Source of the DNA: Oerskovia douganii
GTDB lineage: Bacteria; Actinomycetota; Actinomycetes; Actinomycetales; Cellulomonadaceae
Length of the DNA: 64,000 nt
Direction of reading: 5' to 3'
Assembly: GCF_015142735.1 (NCBI RefSeq)
Contig: NZ_JACSPN010000007.1
Span: 111,723-175,722, forward strand
The notes below the pieces were generated by a model. The model saw only the letters and a program-made list of their open reading frames with translations. It was not told the origin of the DNA and did not search any database. Both the position numbers and the translations under genes were made by a program. Positions 1 through 8,006 of the stretch are shown here, one piece after another (position 1 is the first letter of the stretch; the number at the start of each line of letters is the position of its first letter).

Positions 1-157
1 CGCCGGCTCGGGCTGCTCCGCGGCTCTCGACGCCCAGCGTTACCTGACCGAGCTCGTCGATGCGGTCGAGACCGAGAAGGGACTGCCGGAGATCGCCGGC
101 ACCCCCGACTCCCCCGCACCGGAGGAGCTGCCCCGCGCACTGGAGGAGATCCGATGA
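1..157 (+). CDS. trxB: Thioredoxin reductase, C-terminal end (partial)
   Basis: The window opens inside this gene; 52 codons are visible in the frame starting at base 2. They begin AGSGCSAALDAQRYL, which matches the FAD-binding C-terminal segment of thioredoxin reductases (family pattern AGTGCxAALDAExYL). TrxB uses NADPH to reduce the oxidised disulfide of thioredoxin. The stop codon overlaps the trxA start (ATGA, 154-157), so the two are translationally coupled, as in most actinobacteria. About 30 residues of low-complexity tail rich in Pro and Glu follow the conserved part. The identification rests on a short stretch plus the trxA neighbour. Confidence 0.88.
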   Translation, partial: AGSGCSAALDAQRYLTELVDAVETEKGLPEIAGTPDSPAPEELPRALEEIR

Positions 158-480
158 CCAACACCGTCAAGGTCACCGACGACACGTTCAAGACCGAGGT
201 CCTCGAGTCCGACATCCCCGTCATCGTGGACTTCTGGGCGACCTGGTGCGGTCCGTGCCTCCAGATCGCCCCGATCCTCGAGGAGCTCGCCGGTGAGTAC
301 GCCGGCAAGGTCAAGATCGCGAAGCTCGACTCCGACGAGAACCCCGCGATCACTGCGGCCTACGGCGTGGTCTCGATCCCGACGCTCAACTTCTACTCGG
401 GCGGCGAGCTCGTGAAGTCCATCGTCGGTGGTCGTCCCAAGCGCATCCTCGCCGAGGAGATCGACGCGCTGATCGCCTGA
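154..480 (+). CDS. trxA: Thioredoxin
   Basis: Cytoplasmic thiol-disulfide reductant of 108 aa, the usual size for the family. The redox motif WCGPC is at residues 31-35 and the cis-proline that packs against it is P76 (SIPTL). The fold covers the whole chain. The ATG lies in a 4-bp overlap with the trxB stop, so both enzymes are made from one transcript and form the NADPH-TrxB-TrxA reducing system. A strong hairpin follows the gene at 517-548. Nothing is unusual. Confidence 0.97.
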   Translation: MTNTVKVTDDTFKTEVLESDIPVIVDFWATWCGPCLQIAPILEELAGEYAGKVKIAKLDSDENPAITAAYGVVSIPTLNFYSGGELVKSIVGGRPKRILAEEIDALIA

Positions 481-516
481 TCCACCGTCGCGGCTCGCGA
501 CACGCAGCACGCCCTG

Positions 517-548
517 GGGCGGCCGGTCTCGTCGGACCGGCCGCCCTT
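517..548 (+). terminator. Rho-independent terminator after trxA
   Basis: A perfect 12-bp inverted repeat (517-528 with 535-546) with a 6-base loop, followed by a short T-containing tract. It sits 36 bases after the trxA stop and about 100 bases before the next start. The U-tract is weak, as is usual at high GC. Confidence 0.6.
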
Positions 549-644
549 CGTCGTCGGAGCCAGGCCGGACGGCACGGGCCGGCCGCCGTCCGGGGAGCGG
601 CCCCTTCACTGTTTCCCCCGATCCGTCGTGCGAGACTGGGGATC

Positions 645-1976
645 GTGAGCACGACACCGACGCACCCCGCTCAGTCTGCCGCTTCAGGCGGCACCCGCCT
701 CGACCCCTGGTTCGGCGCCTACGCCGAACGAGCGCACGGGATGCGAGCGTCGGAGATTCGCGCCCTGTTCGCGGTCGCGAATCGCCCCGAGGTCGTCTCG
801 CTCGCCGGCGGCATGCCCTACCTCGAAGGACTCCCGCTCGACGTCATCGCCGCCGCCATGCAGAAGCTCGTCGCGACGCGCGGGACCACGGTCCTGCAGT
901 ACGGCTCGGGTCAGGGAGACGAGTCGCTGCGCGAGAAGATCGTCGACGTCGTGCGACTCGAGGGCATCGACTGCCACCCGGACGACGTCGTGGTCACGAC
1001 CGGATCCCAGCAGGCGCTCGACCTCGTGACGCGGATCTTCATCGACCCCGGCGACGTCATCGTCGCGGAGGCTCCCAGCTACGTCGGGGCGCTCGGTGTC
1101 TTCCGGTCCTACCAGGCCGACATCGTCCACGTCCCGCTCGACGAGCACGGGCTGGTCCCGGAGGCTCTCGAGGAGACGCTGACGCGGCTCGCTGCCGAGG
1201 GCCGCCGCGTCAAGCTCCTGTACACCGTGCCCAACTTCCACAATCCTGCCGGTGTGACGCTCTCGGCCGAGCGGCGCCCCCGCATCCTCGAGATCGCGCA
1301 GCGGTTCGGGGTCCTCGTGATCGAGGACAACCCCTACGGCCTGCTGGGGTTCGACGGCGACCCGCTGCCGGCCATGCGGTCGCTCGACGACCAGGGCGTG
1401 CTCTACCTGGGCTCGTTCTCCAAGACGTTCGCGCCGGGCTACCGGGTCGGGTGGGTCGTCGCGCCGCACGCGGTCCGCGAGAAGCTCGTGCTGGCCAGCG
1501 AGTCGGCCATCCTGTGCCCGTCGAACGCGTCCCAGCTCGCGATCGCGACGTACCTGGAGACCTGCGACTGGCAGGGTCAGATCAAGCAGTTCCGTGAGCT
1601 CTACCGCGAGCGACGCGACGCGATGATCGGCGCCCTCTCGGAGTACCTCCCGTCGGCGTCCTGGAACGTCCCCGACGGCGGGTTCTACACCTGGGTGAAG
1701 CTTCCGGACGGGCTCGACGCACGGTCCATGCTTCCGCGGGCCGTGACCGCTCGCGTTGCCTACGTCCCCGGCACGGCGTTCTACGCCGACGGCACGGGGG
1801 CGGACCATGTGCGCCTCTCGTACTGCTTCCCGACGCCGGAGCGCATCAGGGAGGGCGTGCGCCGGTTCGCCGGGGTCGTCTCCGCCGAGCGAGACCTCGT
1901 CGACCTGTTCGGGACGTCAGGGGCCCAGGACCCGGACCTGACGGACGTCGAGAACCCTGGCCCCAACCTCGCGTGA
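645..1976 (+). CDS. PLP-dependent aminotransferase, class I/II (MocR/2-aminoadipate aminotransferase-like)
   Basis: Fold-type I aminotransferase of 443 aa. The Schiff-base lysine is K260 in SFSKTFAPGYRVGW. Other family marks are NFHNPAGVT (cofactor and substrate binding) and EDNPYGLL, whose Asp pairs with the pyridine nitrogen. It lacks a GntR-type DNA-binding N-terminus, so it is the enzyme form rather than a MocR regulator. The amino donor and acceptor cannot be read from sequence; LysN/aspartate-type transaminases are nearest in motif pattern. The start is a GTG. The stop overlaps the GTG of the next ORF (GTGA, 1973-1976), suggesting coupling with the ligase-like gene. Confidence 0.88.
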   Translation: MSTTPTHPAQSAASGGTRLDPWFGAYAERAHGMRASEIRALFAVANRPEVVSLAGGMPYLEGLPLDVIAAAMQKLVATRGTTVLQYGSGQGDESLREKIVDVVRLEGIDCHPDDVVVTTGSQQALDLVTRIFIDPGDVIVAEAPSYVGALGVFRSYQADIVHVPLDEHGLVPEALEETLTRLAAEGRRVKLLYTVPNFHNPAGVTLSAERRPRILEIAQRFGVLVIEDNPYGLLGFDGDPLPAMRSLDDQGVLYLGSFSKTFAPGYRVGWVVAPHAVREKLVLASESAILCPSNASQLAIATYLETCDWQGQIKQFRELYRERRDAMIGALSEYLPSASWNVPDGGFYTWVKLPDGLDARSMLPRAVTARVAYVPGTAFYADGTGADHVRLSYCFPTPERIREGVRRFAGVVSAERDLVDLFGTSGAQDPDLTDVENPGPNLA

Positions 1977-3094
1977 GCGCCACCCCTGCTCGTGCGAGAA
2001 CCCCGCTGAACGTCGAGAGGACCAAGACCGTGGGCACCGCTGCGGAATCACTGACCGTCACCGAGGACGCCACCGAGAACGTCTCGGCCGACCTCCCGAC
2101 CCCCGACGGCGACACGGGGACCACCGGACCGGACCGACGTCCCGTCGAGCGGGTCGTCGTGCTCGCTGGCGGGTTGTCGCACGAGCGGGAGGTCTCGCTG
2201 CGCTCCGGACGCCGCGTCGCTGACGCCCTCCGGGGAACGGGGATCGAGGTCTTCGTCCACGACGTCGACGCGTCGCTCCTCCCCTTCCTCGACGAGATCA
2301 AGCCCGACGTCGTCTGGCCGCTCCTGCACGGCGCGAGCGGTGAGGACGGCTCGATCGGCGACGTGCTGGAGCTGCTCGGCATCGACTACGTCGGCACCGG
2401 CCCCCGCGCGTCGCGCGCGGCCTGGAACAAGCCGATCGCGAAGAACGTCGTGCTCGGCGCCGGCATCGACACCCCGGACTACGTCACGCTGCCCCAGAGC
2501 CTCTTCCGGGAGCTGGGTGCGCAGCCGGTGCTGGACGCCGTCGTCGGGCGTCTGGGCCTGCCTCTCGTGGTCAAGCCCACCCGCGGGGGCTCCGCTCTGG
2601 GGGTCACGCTCGTCCGTCGCGCAGAGGACCTCCCCCGCGCCATGGTGGACTGCTTCTCCTACGGCGACATCGCCCTCATCGAGCGTGCCGTCGAGGGCAC
2701 GGAGATCGCCGTGAGCGTGGTGGACGGACCTGACGGACCCGAGGCGCTTCCCGCCGTCGAGATCGTCACCGACGGCACGTACGACTACGACGCACGGTAC
2801 AACCCGGGCCGCACCCGGTACTACGCGCCCGCACGACTCACGCCGGAGATCGCCCGCCACGTCGGGGACGTCGCCGTCCGTGCTCATGTCGCGCTCGGCC
2901 TTCGAGGCCTGTCCCGGACGGACCTCATCGTCGACGCTGACGGGAACGCCCAGTTCCTCGAGGTGAACGTCGCACCTGGGATGACCGAGACGTCGCTCTT
3001 CCCCCAGGCCGCGCAGGCGGCGGGCCGTGACCTCGGAGATCTCTACCGGGCGATCGTGACGCAGGGCGTCAACCGTCGGGCAGCCTCGCGGTAG
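1973..3094 (+). CDS. D-alanine--D-alanine ligase family protein (ATP-grasp)
   Basis: ATP-grasp ligase resembling Ddl, which joins two D-alanines for peptidoglycan precursors. Visible marks: the N-terminal LAGGLSHEREVSLRSG loop, the HGASGEDGSIG glycine-rich stretch, VKPTRGGSALGVT for nucleotide binding, SRTDLIVD, and the metal-binding LEVNVAPGMTETSLFP. The first 60 residues are not conserved-looking. A GTG at 2030 preceded by GAGAGG at good spacing would give a 354-aa protein of more usual length and is an equally good start; the GTG at 1973 was kept because of its GTGA overlap with the aminotransferase. As an origin-proximal paralogue it may not be the main cell-wall Ddl; that is inference. 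Confidence 0.8.
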   Translation: MSATPARARTPLNVERTKTVGTAAESLTVTEDATENVSADLPTPDGDTGTTGPDRRPVERVVVLAGGLSHEREVSLRSGRRVADALRGTGIEVFVHDVDASLLPFLDEIKPDVVWPLLHGASGEDGSIGDVLELLGIDYVGTGPRASRAAWNKPIAKNVVLGAGIDTPDYVTLPQSLFRELGAQPVLDAVVGRLGLPLVVKPTRGGSALGVTLVRRAEDLPRAMVDCFSYGDIALIERAVEGTEIAVSVVDGPDGPEALPAVEIVTDGTYDYDARYNPGRTRYYAPARLTPEIARHVGDVAVRAHVALGLRGLSRTDLIVDADGNAQFLEVNVAPGMTETSLFPQAAQAAGRDLGDLYRAIVTQGVNRRAASR

Positions 3095-3113
3095 AAGCCT
3101 CGGCCTGGTACGA

Positions 3114-3151
3114 CATCGGCCCCGATGAGCAGCTGCTCATCGGGGCCGATG
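3114..3151. terminator. Bidirectional terminator between the ligase gene and parB
   Basis: A perfect 38-bp palindrome (centre 3132/3133) between two convergent genes. Its right edge runs directly into a parS site at 3151-3164. With no unpaired loop bases it can fold equally on either strand. Confidence 0.75.
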
Positions 3152-3165
3152 TTTCACGTGAAACG
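3150..3165. promoter_or_regulatory. parS: parS centromere site 1
   Basis: Contains the perfect 14-bp palindrome GTTTCACGTGAAAC (3151-3164), the conserved ParB loading site. It lies between the terminator hairpin and the parB stop codon. Confidence 0.93.
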
Positions 3166-3182
3166 CTGGTGACGCCTGGCGG

Positions 3183-4433
3183 CTACCGCCGCAACAGGCC
3201 AGGATCCTGGGGGGCCATGAGATCGAGGATCCGGTTGAGGTCCTCGACCGACGCGAACTCGACCGTCAGGCGCCCCTTGTTCTTCCCCAGGTCGACCTTG
3301 ACGCGCGTCTCGAACCTGTCGGAGAGACGCGAGGCCAGCTCGTCGATCGCTGCGCTGCGCTGCCCCGGACGGGGCGTCCGCTCGACCGGGCGCTTGGCGT
3401 CCAGTCCCCCGAGAGCGACGATCTCCTCGGTGGCTCGCACGGAGAGCCCCTCGGACACGATCCGCTGTGCGAGGCGTTCGATCTCCGCGCCGTCGGTCAG
3501 CCCCAGGAGGGCGCGAGCGTGACCCGCCGACAGCACTCCCGCGGCCACCCGTCGCTGGACCAGCGGCGGAAGGCGCAGCAGACGGAGGGTGTTGGAGATC
3601 TGCGACCTGCTCCGGGAGATCCGGCTGCCGAGCTCCTCATGGGTGCACCCGAAGTCGTCGAGGAGCTGCCGATACGCGGCCGCCTCCTCCAGGGGGTTCA
3701 GGGCGCTGCGGTGGAGGTTCTCGAGGAGCGCGTCGCGCAGCAGGTCTGCGTCCTCGGTCTCGCGGATGATCGCGGGGATCACGTCGAGGCCGGCGGCCTG
3801 CGTCGCCCTCCACCGACGCTCACCCATGATGAGCTCGTACCCGCCGGCGTTCTCGGGGTCGCGGCGAACCACGACCGGCTGAAGAACCCCGATCTCGCGG
3901 ATCGAACCGACGAGCTCGTCGAGCTCACCCTCGTCGAAGACCGTGCGCGGCTGTCGAGAGTTCGGCCGGATCAGCCCGACGGGCAGCTCGGCGAAGGTCG
4001 CACCAGGGACCGGCAGGAGGCCGTCCTCTGCCGGTGTCGCGTCCTCGCTGCTCGACTGCGGGGTTTCACGTGAAACATCGGCCTCCGCTTCACCGGAAGC
4101 CGTGGAGTCCGTCCCCTCTGCTGTCGACTCCTCCGGTTCCTGCGTGTCCTTCCCCGGGCCCGCCGCATCCTTCGGGGAGGCCGCCACAGGCTCCGTCTCC
4201 ACGTCCGCGGGCAGCGAGGTCGGCGAGTCCGCCTCCGGCCGTTCGATCGTGAGTACGGAGGTGGCGGGCTCCGCTGGCTCCGCTCCCCCGGCTTCGACGG
4301 CGACCCGCTGACCACCTGCCTCGGCGACCCGCGGTGCCGAGGGGAAGAACACGTCCACGGGGCGCTCTCGCTCAGGACTCGTCGGGATCAACGCCCCGAG
4401 TCCACGGCCGAGTCCACGGCGCTTCTCACTCAT
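3183..4433 (-). CDS. parB: Chromosome partitioning protein ParB
   Basis: CTP-dependent clamp that loads at parS and spreads to build the origin partition complex moved by ParA. The N-terminus carries the [11 protein letters not shown] motif typical of chromosomal ParB, where ParA contact occurs. A long acidic Pro/Ser-rich linker of about 120 residues follows. The ParB/Srx CTP-binding domain then has IRPNSRQPR and [12 protein letters not shown], and an HTH domain recognises parS ([17 protein letters not shown]). At 416 aa it is longer than most because of the linker. The start overlaps the parA stop (ATGA). A parS copy sits inside this gene, in the linker-coding part. Confidence 0.97.
   Translation of the reverse strand: MSEKRRGLGRGLGALIPTSPERERPVDVFFPSAPRVAEAGGQRVAVEAGGAEPAEPATSVLTIERPEADSPTSLPADVETEPVAASPKDAAGPGKDTQEPEESTAEGTDSTASGEAEADVSRETPQSSSEDATPAEDGLLPVPGATFAELPVGLIRPNSRQPRTVFDEGELDELVGSIREIGVLQPVVVRRDPENAGGYELIMGERRWRATQAAGLDVIPAIIRETEDADLLRDALLENLHRSALNPLEEAAAYRQLLDDFGCTHEELGSRISRSRSQISNTLRLLRLPPLVQRRVAAGVLSAGHARALLGLTDGAEIERLAQRIVSEGLSVRATEEIVALGGLDAKRPVERTPRPGQRSAAIDELASRLSDRFETRVKVDLGKNKGRLTVEFASVEDLNRILDLMAPQDPGLLRR
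4063..4076. promoter_or_regulatory. parS: parS site 2 (inside parB)
   Basis: Perfect GTTTCACGTGAAAC embedded in the non-conserved linker-coding part of parB, where it reads as VSRET on the coding strand. Confidence 0.93.
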
Positions 4434-5593
4434 CGTGCATCCTCCTGATAGCTAGGCAGCACTGCCCATCGCTCGGCGAGGTAGTTCTGCCGCGAGACGT
4501 TGCGAGACGCTCCGTCGACGGGTTGAACAGACAAAGGCTGAGGACGACCGCGGTCGGCAACCTCCCGCGCTGCTTCGAGATAGGCCAAGGCGCCCGTGGA
4601 GCTCGGGTCGTAGGTGATGACGCTCTGACCGTGACTCGGCGCTTCCGAGATCCGCACCGAGCGAGGGATCGACGTCTTGAGAGTCTGTTCGGGGAAGTGC
4701 TCGCGGACCTCGGCGGCGACCTGTTGCGCCAGGTTGGTCCGACCGTCGTACATGGTCAGCAAGATGGTCGAGACGTGGAGCTGCGGATTCAGATGCGCCT
4801 TGATGAGCTCGATCGTCTTGAGGAGCTGGCTGAGTCCCTCCAGTGCGTAGTACTCGCACTGGATGGGGATCAGCACCTCGCGGCCCACCACGAAGGCGTT
4901 GACCGTGAGCAGCCCCAGGCTCGGAGGGCAGTCCACCAGCACGTAGTCGATGGGCTCGAGGCCCTGTTGGACGCGCTCGGCCAGGAAGTCGTCCACAGCC
5001 TTGCGAAGCCGTGTTTCACGTGAAACCAAGGACACGAGCTCGATCTCTGCGCCCGACAGGTCGATCGTCGCCGGTACGCACCACAGGCTCGGGAGGTCGG
5101 GGCACTGCTGCACCGCGGAGGACAGGGGTGCGCCGTCCACGAGCACCTCGTAGACCGAGGGCGTGCCTGCTCGATGCTCGACCCCCAACGCGGTCGAGGC
5201 ATTCCCCTGCGGGTCGTTGTCGATCACGAGCACGTTCAGACCCGCCTGCGCCAGGCCGGCAGCCAAGTTGACCGTGGTGGTCGTCTTGCCGACTCCGCCC
5301 TTCTGGTTCGCGATCGTGATGACGCGCGTCGACGCCGGACGTGGGAACCGTCGCCCTTGAAGGTCGATCCGACGACGCGCATCGATGGTGAGCTGAGCGG
5401 CGAGCGGCGTGTCCTCGTCCATCTCCGGAAGGCTCGCCATCAGGGCTTCCCGGCGGTCCTGATCGAAGCGGGACGAGGACACCGAGTCGACAGGGGTTTC
5501 ACGTGAAACATCCCTCAGGCTCATCCTGTCCTGCGCCTGGCCCGGACCGTCCTGTTGCTGGTCGGAACTCTCCGTCACGCCCATCTCCCTCAC
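4430..5593 (-). CDS. parA: Chromosome partitioning ATPase ParA (Soj)
   Basis: Deviant Walker ATPase that binds the nucleoid as an ATP dimer and pulls ParB-parS complexes. The P-loop is [19 protein letters not shown], with the signature lysine of the ParA/MinD group. Switch II is [13 protein letters not shown] and the contact strand [11 protein letters not shown]. The first 85 or so residues precede the ATPase domain and are low complexity. Starts are uncertain: GTG at 5593, ATG at 5584 and an ATG at codon 24 are all in frame. The stop overlaps the parB start by 4 bases. Two parS copies lie within the coding sequence, both in variable segments. Confidence 0.96.
   Translation of the reverse strand: MREMGVTESSDQQQDGPGQAQDRMSLRDVSRETPVDSVSSSRFDQDRREALMASLPEMDEDTPLAAQLTIDARRRIDLQGRRFPRPASTRVITIANQKGGVGKTTTTVNLAAGLAQAGLNVLVIDNDPQGNASTALGVEHRAGTPSVYEVLVDGAPLSSAVQQCPDLPSLWCVPATIDLSGAEIELVSLVSRETRLRKAVDDFLAERVQQGLEPIDYVLVDCPPSLGLLTVNAFVVGREVLIPIQCEYYALEGLSQLLKTIELIKAHLNPQLHVSTILLTMYDGRTNLAQQVAAEVREHFPEQTLKTSIPRSVRISEAPSHGQSVITYDPSSTGALAYLEAAREVADRGRPQPLSVQPVDGASRNVSRQNYLAERWAVLPSYQEDAR
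5013..5026. promoter_or_regulatory. parS: parS site 3 (inside parA)
   Basis: Perfect GTTTCACGTGAAAC within parA, again reading VSRET on the coding strand. Confidence 0.93.
5496..5509. promoter_or_regulatory. parS: parS site 4 (5' part of parA)
   Basis: Perfect GTTTCACGTGAAAC within the non-conserved N-terminal extension of parA, reading VSRET. Confidence 0.93.
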
Positions 5594-5806
5594 TTGACCT
5601 ACTACAGCATGCGCTCCGTGGCAGCCTCATTCGTGGACCGTCGAACGCGTGTCGTGCCGGGGTTCTGGCTACCCGAGACCATGCGTCGACGCACCACTTC
5701 CCCGAGCCACCCTATGTGCTGCGCACCACTGGTGGTGTGATCAGTCCCGCTGGACATCGGGTGGTTCGGCGAGCGAGGCGGGCGAGGCGTGATCCGGACG
5801 CAACGC

Positions 5807-6487
5807 TCAGAACTGGGCCGGTGTCCGCCGAACGCGGAGCACGGTGGTGGGCTCGACGCCCTCGATGCTGAACGCTTCCAGAATCTCCGGCTCCTCGGTC
5901 TTGTACTTCCGAAGCACCTTGCGCGCGGGCTCGATCTCCTGCGTGACGTTGCGCCCCTTGAGCACGACCATCTCTCCCCCGCGTTCCACCAACGGGAGCG
6001 ACATCCGGGCAAGCTTCTCCAAGGCAGCGACCGCGCGCGAAGTGACGGCCTCGCACTGGAACGCGCCGTGATACTCCTCGGCACGACCGCGCTTCACCTC
6101 GACGTTAGCCAGGCCGAGTTCCTCGATCACCTCGGACAGCCAGACGCACCGGCGCTCCATCGGTTCGATCAGCAGGACCTCGGCCTCCGGTCGCATCGCG
6201 GCGATCACGATGCCCGGGAGTCCGGCCCCAGATCCGATGTCGGCGATGGTGCCGGTCTCAGGAAGGAACTGGACGACCGCCGCAGAGTTGAGGATGTGCC
6301 GGTCCCAGATGCGCGAGACCTCGCGAGGACCGATCAGCCCCCGGAGCTCGCCCTGATCGCGCAACATCTCGGCGAACCGAGCGACAAGCGGGTACGCGCT
6401 GCCGAAGTAGGTCTTCACCTCCGGCGAATCGGCGAGTGTTTCACGTGAAACATCACTCTCAGCAGCGTCGCTCGTCTCGTTGGCCAT
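5807..6487 (-). CDS. rsmG: 16S rRNA (guanine(527)-N7)-methyltransferase RsmG (GidB)
   Basis: SAM-dependent methyltransferase that makes m7G527 in 16S rRNA; loss in other bacteria gives low-level streptomycin resistance. Length is 226 aa. The SAM site is ADIGSGAGLPGI, followed by the acidic strand VLLIEPMERR and the RNA-binding region with TSRAVAALEKLARM. RIWDRHILNS near the N-terminus is the family signature. The order parA-rsmG-jag on the same strand is conserved around actinobacterial origins. A 213-bp gap separates it from parA. The first 17 codons contain a parS site and are not conserved. Confidence 0.96.
   Translation of the reverse strand: MANETSDAAESDVSRETLADSPEVKTYFGSAYPLVARFAEMLRDQGELRGLIGPREVSRIWDRHILNSAAVVQFLPETGTIADIGSGAGLPGIVIAAMRPEAEVLLIEPMERRCVWLSEVIEELGLANVEVKRGRAEEYHGAFQCEAVTSRAVAALEKLARMSLPLVERGGEMVVLKGRNVTQEIEPARKVLRKYKTEEPEILEAFSIEGVEPTTVLRVRRTPAQF
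6438..6451. promoter_or_regulatory. parS: parS site 5 (5' end of rsmG)
   Basis: Perfect GTTTCACGTGAAAC inside the first codons of rsmG; it reads VSRET, as in the parA and parB copies. Confidence 0.93.
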
Positions 6488-6924
6488 CTACTCCTCTTTC
6501 GATACTCGAGTACTCACCGGCAAACGTCGGTTCCTCACCGACAGCCTGGCACCCCATGGTGTCATGTCTCGCGGCCACGCGGCGGAATGCCCACTCCGGT
6601 ACTGCGTCGCGTCCACGACCGTCTCGTTCAATCACTCGCATCTGCCTCCCGTGCCGACGTCCGGTCCGTGACCGCTCCCTTGGGCAGCGTCCGTCAGGGA
6701 CGCGACCCCGGCGGCACCACGGAACGCGCCGAGGACAGACCAGCCTGACACGTGAGCCGAACCAGCCCCCGGACCTGGACTGTGCATCACTGTCGGTGGG
6801 AGTGCGGGCCGCCGACCACTCGGCTCAACGGGCATCGGACATCTGCCCCGGCTCCCTCGTGAGACACCACGGATGACAACCGATGGGTACTGCCGCTGTG
6901 CTCGACCTGGCGCCCTGCACGCGT

Positions 6925-6950
6925 CACGCGGACCGTGGCACGCGGACCGT
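6925..6950. repeat. Two copies of CACGCGGACCGT
   Basis: A 12-bp direct repeat at 6925-6936 and 6939-6950, with a partial third copy starting at 6953. Function unknown. Confidence 0.6.
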
Positions 6951-7098
6951 CGCACGCGGCGGAGGGCAATCGGCACTCGGCGCACAGGACCCGGAACTGA
7001 CGACGCGGCGCCCGGGCGCGCCAACGCCGGACGCTGGACAGCGCCGGTCGCCCAGTCGTCACGAGACCCGGGTTGTCGGCCCCTGTCCCCACCCAACG

Positions 7099-7136
7099 CA
7101 CCGTCGAGCATCGTCAGCACCGTCGAGCATCGCCAG
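7099..7136. repeat. 19-bp tandem duplication
   Basis: Two adjacent 19-bp units (7099-7117 and 7118-7136) starting CACCGTCGAGCATCG and differing at one base. It looks like replication slippage in non-coding DNA. Confidence 0.7.
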
Positions 7137-7356
7137 TCCCCCGCTGGACCTGATGGGCGCGACAGGGACCCTCGACCGGGGCCACCATCGCTCAGAGGGA
7201 CGCTGCGGACGGCGGCTCCCGCAGGGGCGCTGTGCCGCATCGCGCTCAGCGAGTCCCGTTCCCCGGCGTAGCGCGCCGTCCGTCATCTTCCCACCCGCGC
7301 ACACGCGGAAGCACCCTCGCCCCCGTGGAATCGCCGCTCCCCCGTCGCACAGAGAA

Positions 7357-7396
7357 ACGGCCGCCTGATGTTTCACGTGAAACATCAGGCGGCCGT
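7357..7396. terminator. Perfect 40-bp palindrome after jag with parS at its centre
   Basis: A 20-bp-arm perfect palindrome, centre 7376/7377, 15 bases past the jag stop codon. The central 14 bp (7370-7383) are the parS sequence. On the minus strand it is placed exactly where the terminator of the rnpA-yidD-yidC-jag transcript should be. Confidence 0.75.
7370..7383. promoter_or_regulatory. parS: parS site 6 (inside the jag terminator palindrome)
   Basis: Perfect GTTTCACGTGAAAC forming the core of the 40-bp palindrome 7357-7396. It is the parS copy nearest to dnaA. Confidence 0.93.
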
Positions 7397-7411
7397 CTGT
7401 GGTGCGGACGA

Positions 7412-7933
7412 TCAGGAGGCGTCTGCAGGCCGGATCACGACGTATCGCTCGGGGTCCGTCCCCCGAGAGTCGCTCGTGAGCCCCGCGGCCGCGACGACGT
7501 CGTGCACGACCTTGCGCTCGAAAGCGTTGAGAGGCTCCATCGAGAGTTCTTCACCCGACTCGCGCACGGTCGCGATGGCCGTGGTCGCGAGCTCGGTCAG
7601 CTCGACCTTGCGCTGAGCCCGGAAACCGGCGATGTCGAGCATCAGTCGGCTTCGTTCGCCCGTCCGGGCCTGGACAGCGAGGCGGGTGAGCTCCTGGAGC
7701 GCGTCGAGGACCTCCCCTTCCTTGCCGACCAGGTGGCGCAGCGAGGCGGGCTCGTCGGCGACGATCTCGAGCGCGGCACGACCGTGGTCGATGTCGATGT
7801 CGATGTCCCCGTCGAGGTCTGCGATGTCGAGGAACTCCTCGAGGTAGTCAGCAGCAACCTCGCCCTCTTCCTCGAGGCGCGTCATCTCGTCGGGCGCTTG
7901 GTCTTCGGCAGCGGGTGCGTCGGTCGACGACAT
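7412..7933 (-). CDS. jag: KH/R3H RNA-binding protein (Jag/KhpB/EloR family)
   Basis: Cytoplasmic RNA-binding protein of 173 aa. The first 45 residues are acidic and disordered-looking. A KH domain (LVGKEGEVLDALQELTRLA, the GxxG loop being GKEG) and a C-terminal R3H domain (NAFERKVVHD ... GLTSDSRGTDPERYVVI) follow. In firmicutes the homologue is linked to cell elongation and sRNA control. In actinobacteria it always sits in the rpmH-rnpA-yidD-yidC-jag block, as here, 73 bp downstream of yidC. The N-terminal Jag domain of firmicute versions is absent. Confidence 0.93.
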   Translation of the reverse strand: MSSTDAPAAEDQAPDEMTRLEEEGEVAADYLEEFLDIADLDGDIDIDIDHGRAALEIVADEPASLRHLVGKEGEVLDALQELTRLAVQARTGERSRLMLDIAGFRAQRKVELTELATTAIATVRESGEELSMEPLNAFERKVVHDVVAAAGLTSDSRGTDPERYVVIRPADAS

Positions 7934-8006
7934 GCTGACTCCTTGGAGGTGGTCGGGAGAACCCGGGTCGGGAAGGATCCTCGGTGCTCTCGGAACAGGA
8001 CTGGGG

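Larger units (their letters stand above)
6488..7356. other. Gene-poor 0.9-kb interval between rsmG and jag
   Basis: No open frame here looks coding: the longest frames are low-complexity Arg/Pro/Ser/Gly translations with no recognisable motif. The interval holds short direct repeats (12 bp at 6925 and 6939; 19 bp at 7099 and 7118). It must carry the rsmG promoter. In related genomes this gap is usually short, so the extra DNA is unexplained. Confidence 0.5.

Noticed and set aside
6632..7240. A 202-aa minus-strand ORF in the rsmG-jag gap
   Set aside because: Low-complexity Gly/Arg/Pro/Ser translation without domain, ribosome-binding site or balanced composition.
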